Origin: Scytalidium lignicola
Taxonomy: Eukaryota > Ascomycota > Leotiomycetes
Direction: 5' to 3'
NCBI GenBank assembly: GCA_002812745.2
Contig: NCSJ02000096.1
Span: forward strand, 1 to 64,000
Length of the DNA: 64,000 nt
Part shown: positions 11,532 to 22,264 of the stretch, piece by piece
How positions within the stretch are numbered: the first letter of the stretch is position 1
Layout: every line of letters starts with the position of its first letter
Notes under the pieces: generated by a model
What the model was told of the DNA's origin: nothing
Seen by the model: only the letters and a program-made list of their open reading frames with translations
Databases searched by the model: none
Translations under genes and position numbers: made by a program

Positions 11532-13361
11532 ATGAACTTTGGGGGTAACGATGACCAACTTGGTATTAGAGAATTTAAGGATCCTCAGTCTGATGAAGAT
11601 TCTGGCTCTCTTTATGAAACGTCGTTAAGTGGTAATGAACCTATTGGAACCTCAGATCAGGAGGAGAGCTCTGAGAATCGCTCTCTTAGAGAAAATATAC
11701 CGAAATTCCGAAATTCTTCATTGCAGGCTCCACGAAGTTCATCAATAGAAGGTGATCCTATACCCGGTGATACCGACAATGGGACAGAGGTCACTGAAGA
11801 TCAGCTTCGCACGGATGCTCTTGCTTGGGCATCAAAGTTCCAAGCCCCTGATGAAGATCAGATCATAACACCTCCCAGAGGTCGGTTTTATGGCCGACGA
11901 CCATCCAAAAAGCGCAAAGCATCCAATTCTAATTCAAATGCACTAAAGCGCCCAAAGGGCTTTTACAGTAATGAATATCGAGAGCTTCTCAATAATGAAA
12001 TCCAAGACGCGACGGCAAAAATCGAGCTGGCTAATATGCCACGGTTGAAAGAAAGTCAAATTGGCTCATCAGTGTGGTCTGCTGATGAAAAGAATATATT
12101 ATTTTCTTTATTCAGGACTGGGAAAGACAATGTTCGAGCTATTGCAGCTCAAATTGGAAGCAAATCTGAACTGCAAGTTCAAGAATATATTCAGGTCCTA
12201 AACAATGCCACGACAGGTCGCCTTCTCAATAGAGATACAGAATCTATCAACTATACGGATTATCCTGCCGCCTTTGAGATAAGTCAGGAATGTTGTGCTG
12301 TGTTAGAGGAGGCAGCGGACTGGATTGCCACTAGTCAGGAGCGCCATGAGGAGTTGATTGAGCGTGCTAGGTGGGGTCAATTCTGGTTGCTTAATGCCAG
12401 AACTTCCAAATTATTGAGTGATCAAGAAAATGACGATGATGGGCGGGATACAACTCAAAAGATTGTTCCGGCTGCGGGATTACTAAATCTCAAAAACTGG
12501 TTGCATTTGGCAGAAGATATATTCATGAACCCTAGCGGAACTCGAAAAGAAGACAACTGGATAATTATTGCGGAACCTGGAGAGACACCAGGTATCCGGG
12601 CGACAGCCTTCCAAGATTTCCATTCTCTAGCAGTTAGCATCACAAAACGCCTCGTATCCACAGTTATTTTTTGTGCCTCGTCGAAAATGAGGGCCCTCGA
12701 TTCAAAAAAAAATAAACATGCGCACGTTTCCAGAGATGACGTTGAAGCAGCTGTGAAGATTTTAGGCTTGAAGGCAGATTGGAATGATTACTGGGTTCGT
12801 TGTGCTAGAAGATGCAATTTGGAAGTATACCAGGCGAGCTCGAGACACGGTGATGATCCTGGGCCAATGACATATGATGAAGTAGAACAGCAACTATCTC
12901 AAGAGCTATCGGAGCAAAGCCGGTTCCAGCATTCAAGGCATTATGAAAAGGATGACCTCACTCAGATCACCGAGAAGAAGGCAGCCGGATTTGACATGGG
13001 AGAATCTTGTATAGCTGACTCTGACTGCGAATCGTCAACGAGTCAAGAGTTGAGAGAACTGGGTGTTTTGGACCTTGATGATGCACTATCTTTGAACGAC
13101 TCAGATAGTGACTTCACAGATTCTAGGAGACAGCGCACAATACAGAAGGCAGCACAAAAGAGAGCAAAAGAGCGAGCACAGGATGAATACACTGAAAAAT
13201 TTGATGCAGAAGCAAGTAGGATGGAAGAGCAAAGACTATGGGATATGCTAAAACAAACACCACCGCCAAGACTTAAGGTCGAGGAAGTGGAACTTCCGAT
13301 GCTCCTAAAAGAAAATCAACAGACGATGAGCGAGGATATTGAAAGCTACGATGGGCCTTAA
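11532..13361 (+). CDS. RRN5: SANT-domain protein, probable RNA polymerase I upstream activation factor subunit Rrn5
   Basis: Rrn5 is a subunit of the upstream activation factor for rDNA transcription. The single-exon product has 609 residues. An acidic/Ser-rich N-terminus is followed by a basic patch (GRRPSKKRKAS) and a Myb/SANT-like domain at about residues 178-225 (SSVWSADEKNILFSLF ... VRAIAAQIGSKSELQVQEYI). A conserved middle block with WGQFWLLNAR and LKNWLHLAEDIFMNP comes next. After that is a histone-fold-like helical segment near residues 380-420 (VSRDDVEAAVKILGLKADW). The tail is acidic and coiled-coil-like. SANT followed by a histone-fold-like block fits fungal Rrn5, but primary identity is modest, so the symbol is inferred from domain order. 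It is longer than yeast Rrn5 (363 residues), as expected for Pezizomycotina. Confidence 0.68.
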   Translation: MNFGGNDDQLGIREFKDPQSDEDSGSLYETSLSGNEPIGTSDQEESSENRSLRENIPKFRNSSLQAPRSSSIEGDPIPGDTDNGTEVTEDQLRTDALAWASKFQAPDEDQIITPPRGRFYGRRPSKKRKASNSNSNALKRPKGFYSNEYRELLNNEIQDATAKIELANMPRLKESQIGSSVWSADEKNILFSLFRTGKDNVRAIAAQIGSKSELQVQEYIQVLNNATTGRLLNRDTESINYTDYPAAFEISQECCAVLEEAADWIATSQERHEELIERARWGQFWLLNARTSKLLSDQENDDDGRDTTQKIVPAAGLLNLKNWLHLAEDIFMNPSGTRKEDNWIIIAEPGETPGIRATAFQDFHSLAVSITKRLVSTVIFCASSKMRALDSKKNKHAHVSRDDVEAAVKILGLKADWNDYWVRCARRCNLEVYQASSRHGDDPGPMTYDEVEQQLSQELSEQSRFQHSRHYEKDDLTQITEKKAAGFDMGESCIADSDCESSTSQELRELGVLDLDDALSLNDSDSDFTDSRRQRTIQKAAQKRAKERAQDEYTEKFDAEASRMEEQRLWDMLKQTPPPRLKVEEVELPMLLKENQQTMSEDIESYDGP

Positions 13362-14067
13362 ATGTCAAGTTTTCACAGTGTTTGTGAAACACTGAGTCCA
13401 AGTGATACAGGTGCGTCTTAAGACTTTAAGACAAAGAAATCATCCCTTAATCACTTGAGCATTATTAGTCAGTGATATTGTTTAGATATTGCTTCAGAGG
13501 AGAGGACGGTAACAGCACTGGTAATAATGCACTAAGATGGTGGAAACAGTTATAAGAGACTTATTTAAAGCACTAGCACGACGGAAAGTTTGTAAGTTTT
13601 GCGGATGGAGGTATCACTTTACAGAAATATATTGAAGTTCGGCGAACTGGATTTCTAAAGTATAGACTATTAGTACACATCACCAGACCCTTGTACATCA
13701 CGATTAGATTTTAGAGATAGATAGAATTTTAATTAACTTAATCATTGCAAAACTAGTCTCTTGGCCTCTTTACCATAGAGAATTTATCTGCGGATAACTG
13801 AGACTAAAAGAATATACATCAATAGGGAGAAGTGCCCGTAACCCTATGAGCTGAAGCTCCCATGCTCCAAGCCTCCATGCCATGCCATGCCCATCCTTCC
13901 TGTAAACGCCGAGACAATGCCGTTAATTTTGTAAGAGATATATGCAATCAAGAAAACCTGTCAACTGATTTTACCACCGAGATCATATGGCGAAGAGGAA
14001 TTCGACACATGCGTGAAGCGGTTCTCACGAATCAGACTTAAAGGCCCGCAATCAAGTGAGACGTTTA
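13362..14067. other. Intergenic region between convergent RRN5-like and MPE1 genes
   Basis: The two flanking genes converge on this 706-bp stretch. I see no open frame of note, no tRNA and no repeat other than a short CATGCC run near 13876-13890. Confidence 0.5.
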
Positions 14068-16049
14068 CTATAACTCCGTATAGTCACTTGGTCTTACTCT
14101 CCTCAGTCGACCTTGATGACGATGAGGATTGACGGGTTTTCGAAAATACGCATTATCTTCTTCACTTGGTAATGGGTCCGCAAAAACTGTCTTTTGCTGA
14201 TTTGGAAATCCAACCGCACCAGCGCCATTCATGCCACCATTCATGTTTTGAATTCCTATACTACCATTCGGCATACCCATTCCCATACCTCCATAACCTC
14301 CCTGAGCTGGGAACATATTCATACCATTCATATTTGGATAACCTCCAAAGTTGTTCATACCCATCATAGGGTTCATCATCTGCCCACCCATTGGCATCAT
14401 CGGCATGTTCATACCATATCCATTCATCATGTTGAAATTAGGCATGCCATTATAGCCGTTCATTCCATAAAATTGCTGAGACATGTCGAATGGCATATTT
14501 GGGAAACCGGGCATGCCATTCATACCATTCGTCATTGGCTGCTGCTGCTGCTGCTGCTGCAGTTTCTGGGGTTGCTGCTGTTGCATTGCTTTAGGAGCTT
14601 TGGGTATTTTAGGATTCTCAAGTAGTTCATCAGCTGCTCGTTTTCTGCTACTGGTAGAATCACTCTTTTCCATAGGTGTGCTCTCTGGTTTTTCTACCTT
14701 TGCATCTATTAATTTTTCTGTCGGCTCGGACTTCAAAGGGGATTTCGGTGATTGTTTCAGTGGCGGCGTCTTCCCCGTCAATTCCTTTCTTTCAACAGGA
14801 GCAGTTTCGGGTTTTACACTTGGACTTCTTGATCCTTCTTTTTCCTTCTTCAATTCGGCATTCTTTTCCTCTAGATATGCCTTTATCTTGGCAGAAGCTT
14901 CTTCATCTGGCTTCAAATTATCAATCAATACTCCATCCGTCTGACAACCAGGACAGGTGAAGTCGCTTTCAATAAGCGCATTAGTTATGCATTCATTGCA
15001 ATACGTCTTCTCACAACAAGGCGTCTTCATTGGGTCTATGAATATTTTCTTGTCGATAGAGCATTCCAATCCTCTATCCTGTAATTCTTTATCTCCCAGA
15101 GCAGCCGCCTTCTGTGCAGCTGCCGACGACTTCGTCTTAGCCTGGAACAGTTCCCACGAAGCCTTATCTGGCTCAGCAATTACGAACTCTCCTTCAGCAT
15201 TTACCATAACTCCAGATGGTGGCTTTGCATCTTCTGAACCCCCATCACCATTCAGCGCCGCAGGCTTCTCAACCGTCTTCAAAAAAGACCTTGGAATACC
15301 AGTAGTTCGCTTCACCCGAGGCTTATTGTCGAAGTTAGGGTCATCATTTGTTGGGCATACTTGAATCCAATGCCCCTTTTCACCACATCTATAACATATA
15401 TACCCAGCCGGGGGTTCATGATCAGGTACGTTGGTAGGTGGACCTTTCTTATTCCCACTCGGTCGGAAGACTGGAGTTTGACTAAAGGATGTTAGTACGG
15501 GTAACAAATTTTTGTAATATATAAACTTACTGGGCCATTTCCTCCTGTTGGGCAGACCATTGCTCACTTTGGGCTTGAAACATAGCCGCCATGCGTTGTT
15601 CTTCTGTCATGGAGCTGCTCATCTGAGTAGTCCCATTCGTAGCTGTGCCTTGCTTTGCGGAAGATTTTGCTGTCGACTGCTCCTTGCGGGAAGAGTTTTT
15701 TACGTTAACTGGCATTTTCCCTGACATATACCTGGCAGCCCTTCCTGCACCGGGTTTTATAGGAGGCAAACGGCGGGCAATAACAGAAGTGGAACGAGGA
15801 ATGATTGTTGTGTCATCGTCATATTCTACACATGGTTAGCTACGCGGTAAATAATGAGAGGTTTTAACAATGCCCACCTTCATTGCTATCTTCATTATAG
15901 ATGGCGAGGTCGAAATCAGTTCCATCACCAAGACCACTCTTAATGATAATATCACGTTTGAGCTCAAATACAGATATACCTGTTCCGTCAAACTCAACCC
16001 TAGATGGTTCCTTTTGGGACTTGAACTTGAAGAATACTGAAGAAGTCAT
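14068..16049 (-). CDS. MPE1: MPE1, DWNN/CCHC/RING cleavage and polyadenylation factor subunit
   Basis: Mpe1 is a subunit of the mRNA cleavage and polyadenylation factor. Three exons (16049-15878, 15825-15531, 15481-14068) join in phase and encode about 626 residues. The N-terminal ubiquitin-like DWNN domain begins MTSSVFFKFKSQKEPSRVEF. A CCHC zinc knuckle (CYRCGEKGHWIQVC) follows a short linker. A RING/U-box-like finger comes next (CSIDKKIFIDPMKTPCCEKTYC ... CPGC). The C-terminal half is low-complexity: a Lys/Glu/Pro region, a polyglutamine run near 14540-14590, and a long Met/Asn/Gly/Pro-rich tract with many GMN/GMP units, probably disordered. The conserved C-terminus reads DNAYFRKPVNPHRHQ. 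The first donor is GTGGGC, weaker than its neighbours, but the junction restores NEEYDDDTTIIPRSTSV. Confidence 0.93.
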
Positions 16050-17370
16050 GTTAGGCAAATCGGAAAAATCGAAAAATAATATATATTGTCTGTGGAGTTC
16101 GTTGGCCGAGCACGAGATGGTGGTGCACAAGAAAACGAAACTACGCTGATATACTTGAAGACACGGTGAAGCGTCCACGTATCAGCAGCGGTAAGTATGA
16201 GGGAGGGGATCTTTTCGTGGAATGCGATCGTGGTAAAATAAGGGTTTTTCNTTTTTTTTCTTCCCGTTCAAATGAACGATGATAATCAAATCTGATTGAG
16301 ATGACTGTTGAAACTCTCGTGACAAGAGCCAGAGCCAGTTCTTAGAAAAAGGAAAAGGATGTACAAGATTGCAGCACCGCTGCGAAGATGATGTTATAGA
16401 AGCTGCTCGTCCCCCGCAAACAATAACAACAGAGCCTCTAGACTTGCACAACTGCACAAATGATTGACCACAACTATTGCACCCTCCGAAACACCCTAAC
16501 CGATAATAAAAATTCGTGCACCACACTCTCCAAGTCGATATTCGATGAAATCTCTACCGCACTTGATGATGGCGATGGCCAGTCGGTCGATGAAACGATG
16601 TTGTTGATGGCTTGGAGTTGGAGAAGGGGGGAGGCGAATATGAAGTTCTTTAGTAGGTCCATCAGTTTCCGCTGACCAATTAATACGCTAGTCCTATATT
16701 GGTAAGGCCACTCGCTGCTTTGTTCCCAGTACGTAAGTATTGGTACTCTCGTACCCTATCTGCTTCGCAATATTTACTTCTTGTTTGTGATAGCAGTCAT
16801 CGATTTTTAATGGTTTCGACATGCCTTGACGGAGGGAGGTGACATACAGAAACCATAGCGCGCCAAGATCTGTAACTGCTTTGATACTCTTACAGCACTC
16901 GATCTTCTCGATCATTATTAAGATAATCTTCAGGTTTCGAAGGTTCGTAAATATATTTTCATAAGATAGCCTTTTGTTATCTTAGATACGTAAAGATTTG
17001 TCGATCGATAAGCACCACAGAAAATTCTACTCCGATGTATCTCTAATCGTTCCAGTGCCAAGAAACAACACCACGTAAATGCCCATGACTAGAAGACCTT
17101 GATATTAGACTGTGTGTGCTATCTCTCATATTATTACAAAGAAACCCTTTCAAAGACAATGTGGAAATAAGCAGAAACGGCAATTCCGCAGAACAAGTCG
17201 GCTCAGTCGGCTCAGTCGGCTCAACCATAGTCATCTTACCAAGCTTCCGACATACCTCGGCAAATACTTCTCATAGCCTCGCAGAGGTGAAATCAATATA
17301 TTCAAGACTCCTGCAAATTCCTGCATCAACGCATGAAAGATGGAGTTCTAAAACCGCTCTTGAAGGCACT
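16050..17370. other. Intergenic region without a supported gene
   Basis: The stretch includes an N at 16251 beside a T run, plus several open frames under 75 codons without recognisable similarity. A GGCTCAGTC/GCTCAGTCG triplication (three 9-bp units) lies at about 17199-17223. It separates MPE1 from the decayed PEX12-like fragment. Confidence 0.45.
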
Positions 17371-17643
17371 TTTAACGATTACAAGCACTGGCTCTTTGAA
17401 CTCCTCTCCGAGCAGCAACTTACCTCACTACTTCCGCCATCCCACCGTTCCCTCCTTGCAGTAGTAACACACTGACATCCCTGTTACTTCCTCCGAATTC
17501 TCAATTCCTTCAATGAGCTCTATGCTCTTCTCATCCTCGTTGTCAAGCGCCATTACCTGAAGACTTATGGTAATGGCTTCACCAAGAACTTCTATAGCTT
17601 CAAACATGAAAAAGTACTACAGACAATTTTGTTTGACAAATGA
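17371..17643 (+). pseudogene. Decayed fragment resembling the N-terminal region of peroxin PEX12
   Basis: In one frame the translation reads LFELLSEQQLTSLLPPSH, then LLAVVTH, a TGA stop at 17473-17475, then [19 protein letters not shown] and [18 protein letters not shown]. This matches the block of PEX12 proteins ahead of their membrane segments, where the family has an LLPPS...RHPRYLLR...ELY...ERHYL pattern. At several family-conserved positions the residue seen differs in the way a C-to-T or G-to-A change would produce: Arg to stop, Arg to Cys, Asp to Asn, Glu to Lys. The fragment stops at about 17640 and no RING domain follows. I read it as a partial duplicate that decayed. Identification rests on memory of the family, not on a search. 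Confidence 0.55.
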
Positions 17644-17991
17644 AGTCTAAGAGTTTCTGAACATATGTATCAAAAATCTCTTGTGTATTTTAAGCATTCT
17701 TGGCGTTCAACTGGAAAATGAGGATGAATAAGCATATAACTGGAAATGCACGGATTTTTTACTTCCTTGCCCTCTTCTGACTCTACATGAGCAAAAGTGG
17801 CATACCCAAGAACACGGAACTCGTATTTTCCGCTCCGAGAAATTCGTCATTGAGGCTGCCTTCTCACAGCCTCGCGAAACAAGGCTAACAGTTTCAAGGT
17901 TGAAGTTGACTTTAACAAATTACCCAAGTAACCAGCTATTAACTACTTTTAACAACGGATTGCAACTTTGAACCCATCCTGATCAACTAAA

Positions 17992-18773
17992 ATGGACGAT
18001 GATAGGAAGACTTTTGTTGTCCTTGGTAAAGTATTTGATATCGAACATCTTATTACCATCACTAATGCGTGATAGAAAATAATCCTGAAGTGATGACGCC
18101 TCTGGCACATAATCTTGGACTCTCACAATCTCTCGCCTTTCACGATGTCTACTCTCTTACCGACCAAGATCTCCTCTCTCTCGTCCCACGCCCCGTCCAT
18201 GCCCTTCTAGCTATAATTCCAATGACACCAAGTTGGAACAGACTACGAGAATCAGAAGATGCTGATATTTCAAACTACAGTAAATCAGGCCCCGAGGAAC
18301 CAGTAGTCTGGTTCAAGCAAACTATCCATCATGCTTGTGGCTCAATTGGTCTCCTCCATTGTGTAATGAATGGCAGTGCGAAATCTTACATCTCACCAAA
18401 TAGCACAGTCGCTAAGCTTCGTGAAGCTGCTATCCCATTAGGAATGGCAGAGCGTGCAAAATTACTTTATGATTCAAAGGAATTTGAAGAGGAACATGCC
18501 AAAGTTGCACATGTTGGAGACACCATCGCTCCTGATGCGGAGGGGGGGAATAAACTGGGACAGCACTTTGTGGCGTTTGTAAAGGGTGATGATGGGCATC
18601 TATACGAGCTTGAAGGGAGCAGGAAAGGACCTTTAGATAGGGGTATATTGGAAGATGACGAAGATATTTTAAGCCCAAAAGCGTTAGAGAAGGGAATTGG
18701 AAGGTTGATTAAATTGGAAAACCAAGCTGGCGGAGATTTGAGGTTCAGCATAACTGCTCTTTGTGGGATGTAG
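17992..18773 (+). CDS. Ubiquitin C-terminal hydrolase, UCH (peptidase C12) family
   Basis: UCH enzymes cleave small adducts from the ubiquitin C-terminus. They correspond to yeast YUH1 and human UCHL3. A 34-bp first exon (17992-18025) encodes MDDDRKTFVVL. A 50-bp intron follows, then exon 18076-18773, giving about 243 residues. The catalytic cysteine lies in ACGSIGLLH, the histidine in GQHFVAFV, and the aspartate region is represented by LYELEGSRKGP. The oxyanion glutamine is expected in the N-terminal part. The length matches the family (230-240). The tiny first exon makes the start slightly less certain, but the joined LENNPEVMTPLAHNLG is typical of the family. It converges on the MFS gene with 182 bp between them. 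Confidence 0.92.
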
Positions 18774-18955
18774 ATTCTTTCGATGCCTTCAAATACGTGG
18801 ACAAAGCTCCGTCTGACAAAGGTTAGTGAGTAAAAACTTCAGTTAATCTAGTCAATTTAGCTTGAGCTAATTTGCACTATTATTTGCATAACCTTATTGC
18901 TCCGCAAATAATACCAAAAACTGTAGCAGGCGACTATTCTTTTAGGAAATTTTGA

Positions 18956-20998
18956 TTATGCCTGCATGGAGCTCTTATTGTTGGTTTGTTCTTGCCCTCG
19001 TTCAAAATGGAATAGCGGTTCGAGCTTTTCATTACGCTTGAATAATACATATCTTTTCCATGCCCAGGGAAGGACCTGGTAAAGCTTAGTATGGAGTTAT
19101 ATCTTCGACTGGTAGTACACACCTTCCTAAATTGGTAACTAATAAACCTCCTTGACGGTACTGCAAAGATATAATCAAGTTCTTCCAATGTATATCGACT
19201 TGTATCGGGTACAAAGAGGAATATTAGGATAAAGACAAGAATGTTCATTCCCCTTAAATTATGTCAAATTTAATAAAATACTACGATTCAGAGGCATGCA
19301 ACTTACGCATAGAATCCAAAGGCTCCAGTGGGAGTGAACCTGTTTAGCATAAGAGGAAATGTGAGCGACAATGCAGATGCCAATGCAAATGTTACGGAAA
19401 TTGCCCAGCTATTGCCCATCTCTCTGTGAGATAGAGGGAATGCTTCCGCAGAATATACGAAAGCCACAGGTCCTGAATAGATAGAGTTAATGTTTTGATA
19501 TCCTGATCTATTGTGGAGGGAATGCACCTACCTTCACCGACAGAATAGAAAGCTGTAAAGATATAGACGAAGAAGGCAACTAAGCCGACATGAGCGTTAC
19601 TTGACTTTGGGATGTAGAAGCAGAGCCCAGCGGCCAACAATGTCCAAGCCATATGGGGGAATGTCGAAAGAAGTAGGGAGCTAATATATGAATCAGCCTC
19701 CAGAATTGGTTTCCAGTAGGTAAAGGGAAACTCACCGGCGGCCAAATTTATCAATCATGAATAGTGCTGGGAATGCAAACACGAAATTCACAATCCCATA
19801 TCCCAGGGAAGCAAGTAGAGCCGCTCTCACAGTTGCACCTGCTTCTACAAACACTGTGGACGAATAGAAGGCAATAATGTTAAGTCCTATTTGATCAAAT
19901 TTTCATGATCAGATAACTGTTCTACATTTTAATTTTTTGAGGGGACTTACCGCAGAGCTGTTGGCCGATGAAAACTACCACTGATGCTACAGTGCTCCTT
20001 CGAATACGGGGAACTGTAACCAATTCTGTAAGTCGAGTTATGTATGTTGATCCAGCAGCCATCTCATGTTCTACAACCAGTTGCGAATGAACATAATACA
20101 AATCTCGAGCAGCTGGAATAAGGAGCGTTAGACCATATGCCAACTAGTGAAATAGAGAAACATGCCTTTGAGACCCATTCCGAGACCCATCAACAATCTA
20201 GTGACAAGCAACTGGTGCCAGTTTTGAGAGACAGCTCCGCCAATTGGGGTCAATATACAAATGATTGCAGCCACGAATATGGCACCACGACGTCCTAAGA
20301 CATTATTTACTGGGTCGGAAAGCCAGCAACCACTAGTAGTCTTTAGCCACTTGAGACAAAGCAGGGAGAGATGGAAAACACTGACATTAAAGCGGAAGAA
20401 ATGTAGGGTGCAGCGTTGATTAAGCCGATTAGCCAAAAGTCCCTATCGGAACCCGAAGCAATACCAAATTCTTGAGGAAAGCTGAGGTTTGCTCCATTAG
20501 ATCCAGTCTGGTCCCAGCCCCTGGATGAAGTTAGCCGATGTGAACCATCCCACAAAATATGCGTGACCTACTGGACCGCTGCACCAATGGAACAGACAAA
20601 TATTGTTGCATATAGGGCAAACGGATGGCTCCATTTATGCTTTGCTTCGAACTCGAGCACTTCTAGTTCATCAGGATCTAATCCTTCCATCTCCGCAAAC
20701 TCCGTAGCCCCTTGGGCAACCATAGCCCCCTTCTGTAATAAAGCAACCATATCAACAAGACCCTTCTTAGCAGAAAATTCTACAACTTGTTGCATCAATT
20801 CGTCTCTTGGGATCCCAGCCAATGGATTGACGACTCTAGCGGTGGGTTTCAGTATTTGTAGCATGTGAGGCTCGGAGGAACATACTTGGCTGTCATATTG
20901 TCCTTCATAGCCTCCAGTGCCATGGCTTCCACTTGCATCCCATGGCCGAATTCATTTTGGTGAGATGCTCCTTTCTCGTCACTAGTAACGCGATCCAT
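18956..20998 (-). CDS. MFS sugar/quinate-porter-type transporter lacking an internal exon (TM5-TM6)
   Basis: The family moves sugars or quinate across the plasma membrane with 12 helices. Exons begin at 20998 ([10 protein letters not shown]), 20835 ([16 protein letters not shown]), 20520 ([20 protein letters not shown]), 20332 ([16 protein letters not shown]), 20112 ([11 protein letters not shown]), 19886 and 19680, and continue to a stop at 18956. Every junction checked is in phase. Helices TM1-4 end at [11 protein letters not shown] and the chain resumes at AARDLYY ahead of TM7. The intervening 100-plus residues, with TM5, TM6 and the PESPRW-type loop, are absent. The gap is bridged by a 53-bp GC-AG intron (20165-20113). 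The reading frame survives, but a working porter seems unlikely. It is divergent from a Zn2Cys6 regulator at 22265, which may control it. An ATG directly upstream (21001) could also be the start. Confidence 0.8.
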
Positions 20999-21131
20999 CA
21001 TTGTAGCCACAGAAAGGGGTTCTCTACGCCCAAAAGATGTAGAGAGATAAGATGAGTCTTAGACGAGGATGAAGTTCAACAGGCGTATATCATCATGGGT
21101 GCACTAGATATTTATATCAATCCAGGCGAGG

Positions 21132-21298
21132 ATTCTAGATCAAGAGAGAGGTCATCCCCCGTGAATCTGGGGTAAAAAGCGGAGAAAAAGCTTCAGCAGC
21201 AGAGGAAATCCATGTACTCATCATTGTACGATGTCTGAAATTGGGAGGCGAACCAGAGCCGAACCTTCGGTTTGAAGAGTAGTGAGGCGTTCACCATA
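21132..21298. repeat. Direct repeat, copy A, in the transporter/regulator promoter
   Basis: About 165 bp recur at 21394-21574 in the same orientation with scattered substitutions and small indels. Shared blocks include GAGAGAGGTCAT, AGCAGCAGAGGAAATCCATG, CTCATCATTGTACG and GTGAGGCGTTCACCA-like sequence. The copy contains CCGAACCTTCGG at 21259-21270. Confidence 0.85.
21259..21270. promoter_or_regulatory. Everted CCG-N6-CGG element, copy A
   Basis: CCGAACCTTCGG is a CCG/CGG pair in everted arrangement with a 6-bp spacer. CGG triplet pairs are the typical targets of Zn2Cys6 dimers. The element is conserved in copy B. The next gene on the right encodes a Zn2Cys6 protein, so autoregulation or transporter control is plausible inference. 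Confidence 0.4.
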
Positions 21299-21393
21299 CA
21301 GTTATGGCACAAGTTCTTTCTCAGCCCAGTTACAGACTAGATGCTTGGCTAAAGGACATCCAGCTCTGAGCTGCACAGACAGCATGAGGAGTA

Positions 21394-21574
21394 AATTCTA
21401 GATCCTGAGAGAGGTCATACCCCGTAAATCCGGGGTAAAGAGCGGAGAAAAGGCTTTAGCAGCAGAGGAAATCCATGAGTACTACTCATCATTGTACGGA
21501 GGTACAACGTCTGACATTAAGAAGTGAACCAGAGCCGAACTTTCGGTCTGAAGAGTAATGAGGCGTTCACCACA
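21394..21574. repeat. Direct repeat, copy B, in the transporter/regulator promoter
   Basis: This is the second copy of the repeat at 21132-21298, in the same orientation and starting about 260 bp further on. It differs by substitutions and a short insertion around GTACGGAGGTACAACG. The CCG-N6-CGG element persists with one change in the spacer. Confidence 0.85.
21535..21546. promoter_or_regulatory. Everted CCG-N6-CGG element, copy B
   Basis: CCGAACTTTCGG matches the element in copy A except for one spacer base. The half-sites and the spacing are kept although flanking positions have diverged. Confidence 0.4.
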
Positions 21575-21589
21575 CGCCTTCTGCTTAGA

Positions 21590-22264
21590 ACCATTCCTAT
21601 CCCCTCAGAGGCGCACCATCTGGAGGCTGGGGTGGCGTTCGACGAGATTCTTGACGGCGTGCTCTATCCAGATTCAAATGCCGTGGGCGGACTTTGACAG
21701 GAGACTTTGCTGGCGGGCCGCCTTCCACCTCGGCTCGCCTCCGTGAAATGCCCCAAACTCATCATCAACGACCCCATGGGTTGGCGGGCGAGGCGGGCCG
21801 CCGATGTGCTCTCGCAGCCTCAGTCGGTGTCCTGGTGCTATATGGAACGACAAAGATAATCAGAAAGCAGTTGATAATCGCCCTAGGACTCCTGTTTCTC
21901 TCTCGGTCACGGCTCGGGTATGGAGCTCAAGATGAGCTTGGCAACCCATTGGTCGCCATAGAGCCGTCGGATCGAGGGTAATGAGCCACGCAGCAGAAAG
22001 ACTTAACGCATACTGTGAGAGATGAGTGAGAGATCCTCTAGTCTGCTGAACCTGGGGTTTATGCGGGGAATTCACGGGGATCTGACTTCGCCGTCATGTC
22101 TGTGGTTGAGAAGGTCGAGCTGTTGCAATTCAAGAGAGCTCCAGAACCAAGCACAACTTCCTCAATCCACAACTCTACTTCTCACGACGCGGCCACCATT
22201 CAAGGGTTATTCTGGCCCCATACCCGCATAGCTGTTCTTAATATTTTCATACCAGATATTCATT
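21590..22264. other. GC-rich islet and 5' flank of the Zn2Cys6 gene
   Basis: The segment from about 21600 to 21830 is visibly richer in G and C than its surroundings. Short frames read EAGVAFDEILDGVLYPDSN and, after a stop, LASVKCPKLIINDPMGW. They look coding-like but I do not recognise them. They may be remnants of a gene, or part of the 5' leader of the regulator. Confidence 0.3.

Noticed and set aside
14194..14944. Long plus-strand frames opposite MPE1
   Set aside because: They are antisense shadows of the low-complexity Met/Asn/Gln-rich MPE1 tail, giving His/Ile- and Cys-rich nonsense.
20521..20571. Apparent one-base deletion at the GAAVQ/GWDQTG junction of the MFS gene
   Set aside because: Rechecking the bases shows CATCCAG followed by GGGCTGG; the intron 20571-20521 joins CA to GGGC in frame.
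20836..20885. Apparent frameshift near the start of the MFS gene
   Set aside because: A 50-bp intron from GTATGT to CTAG joins NMTAK to [16 protein letters not shown] in frame, so no lesion is needed.
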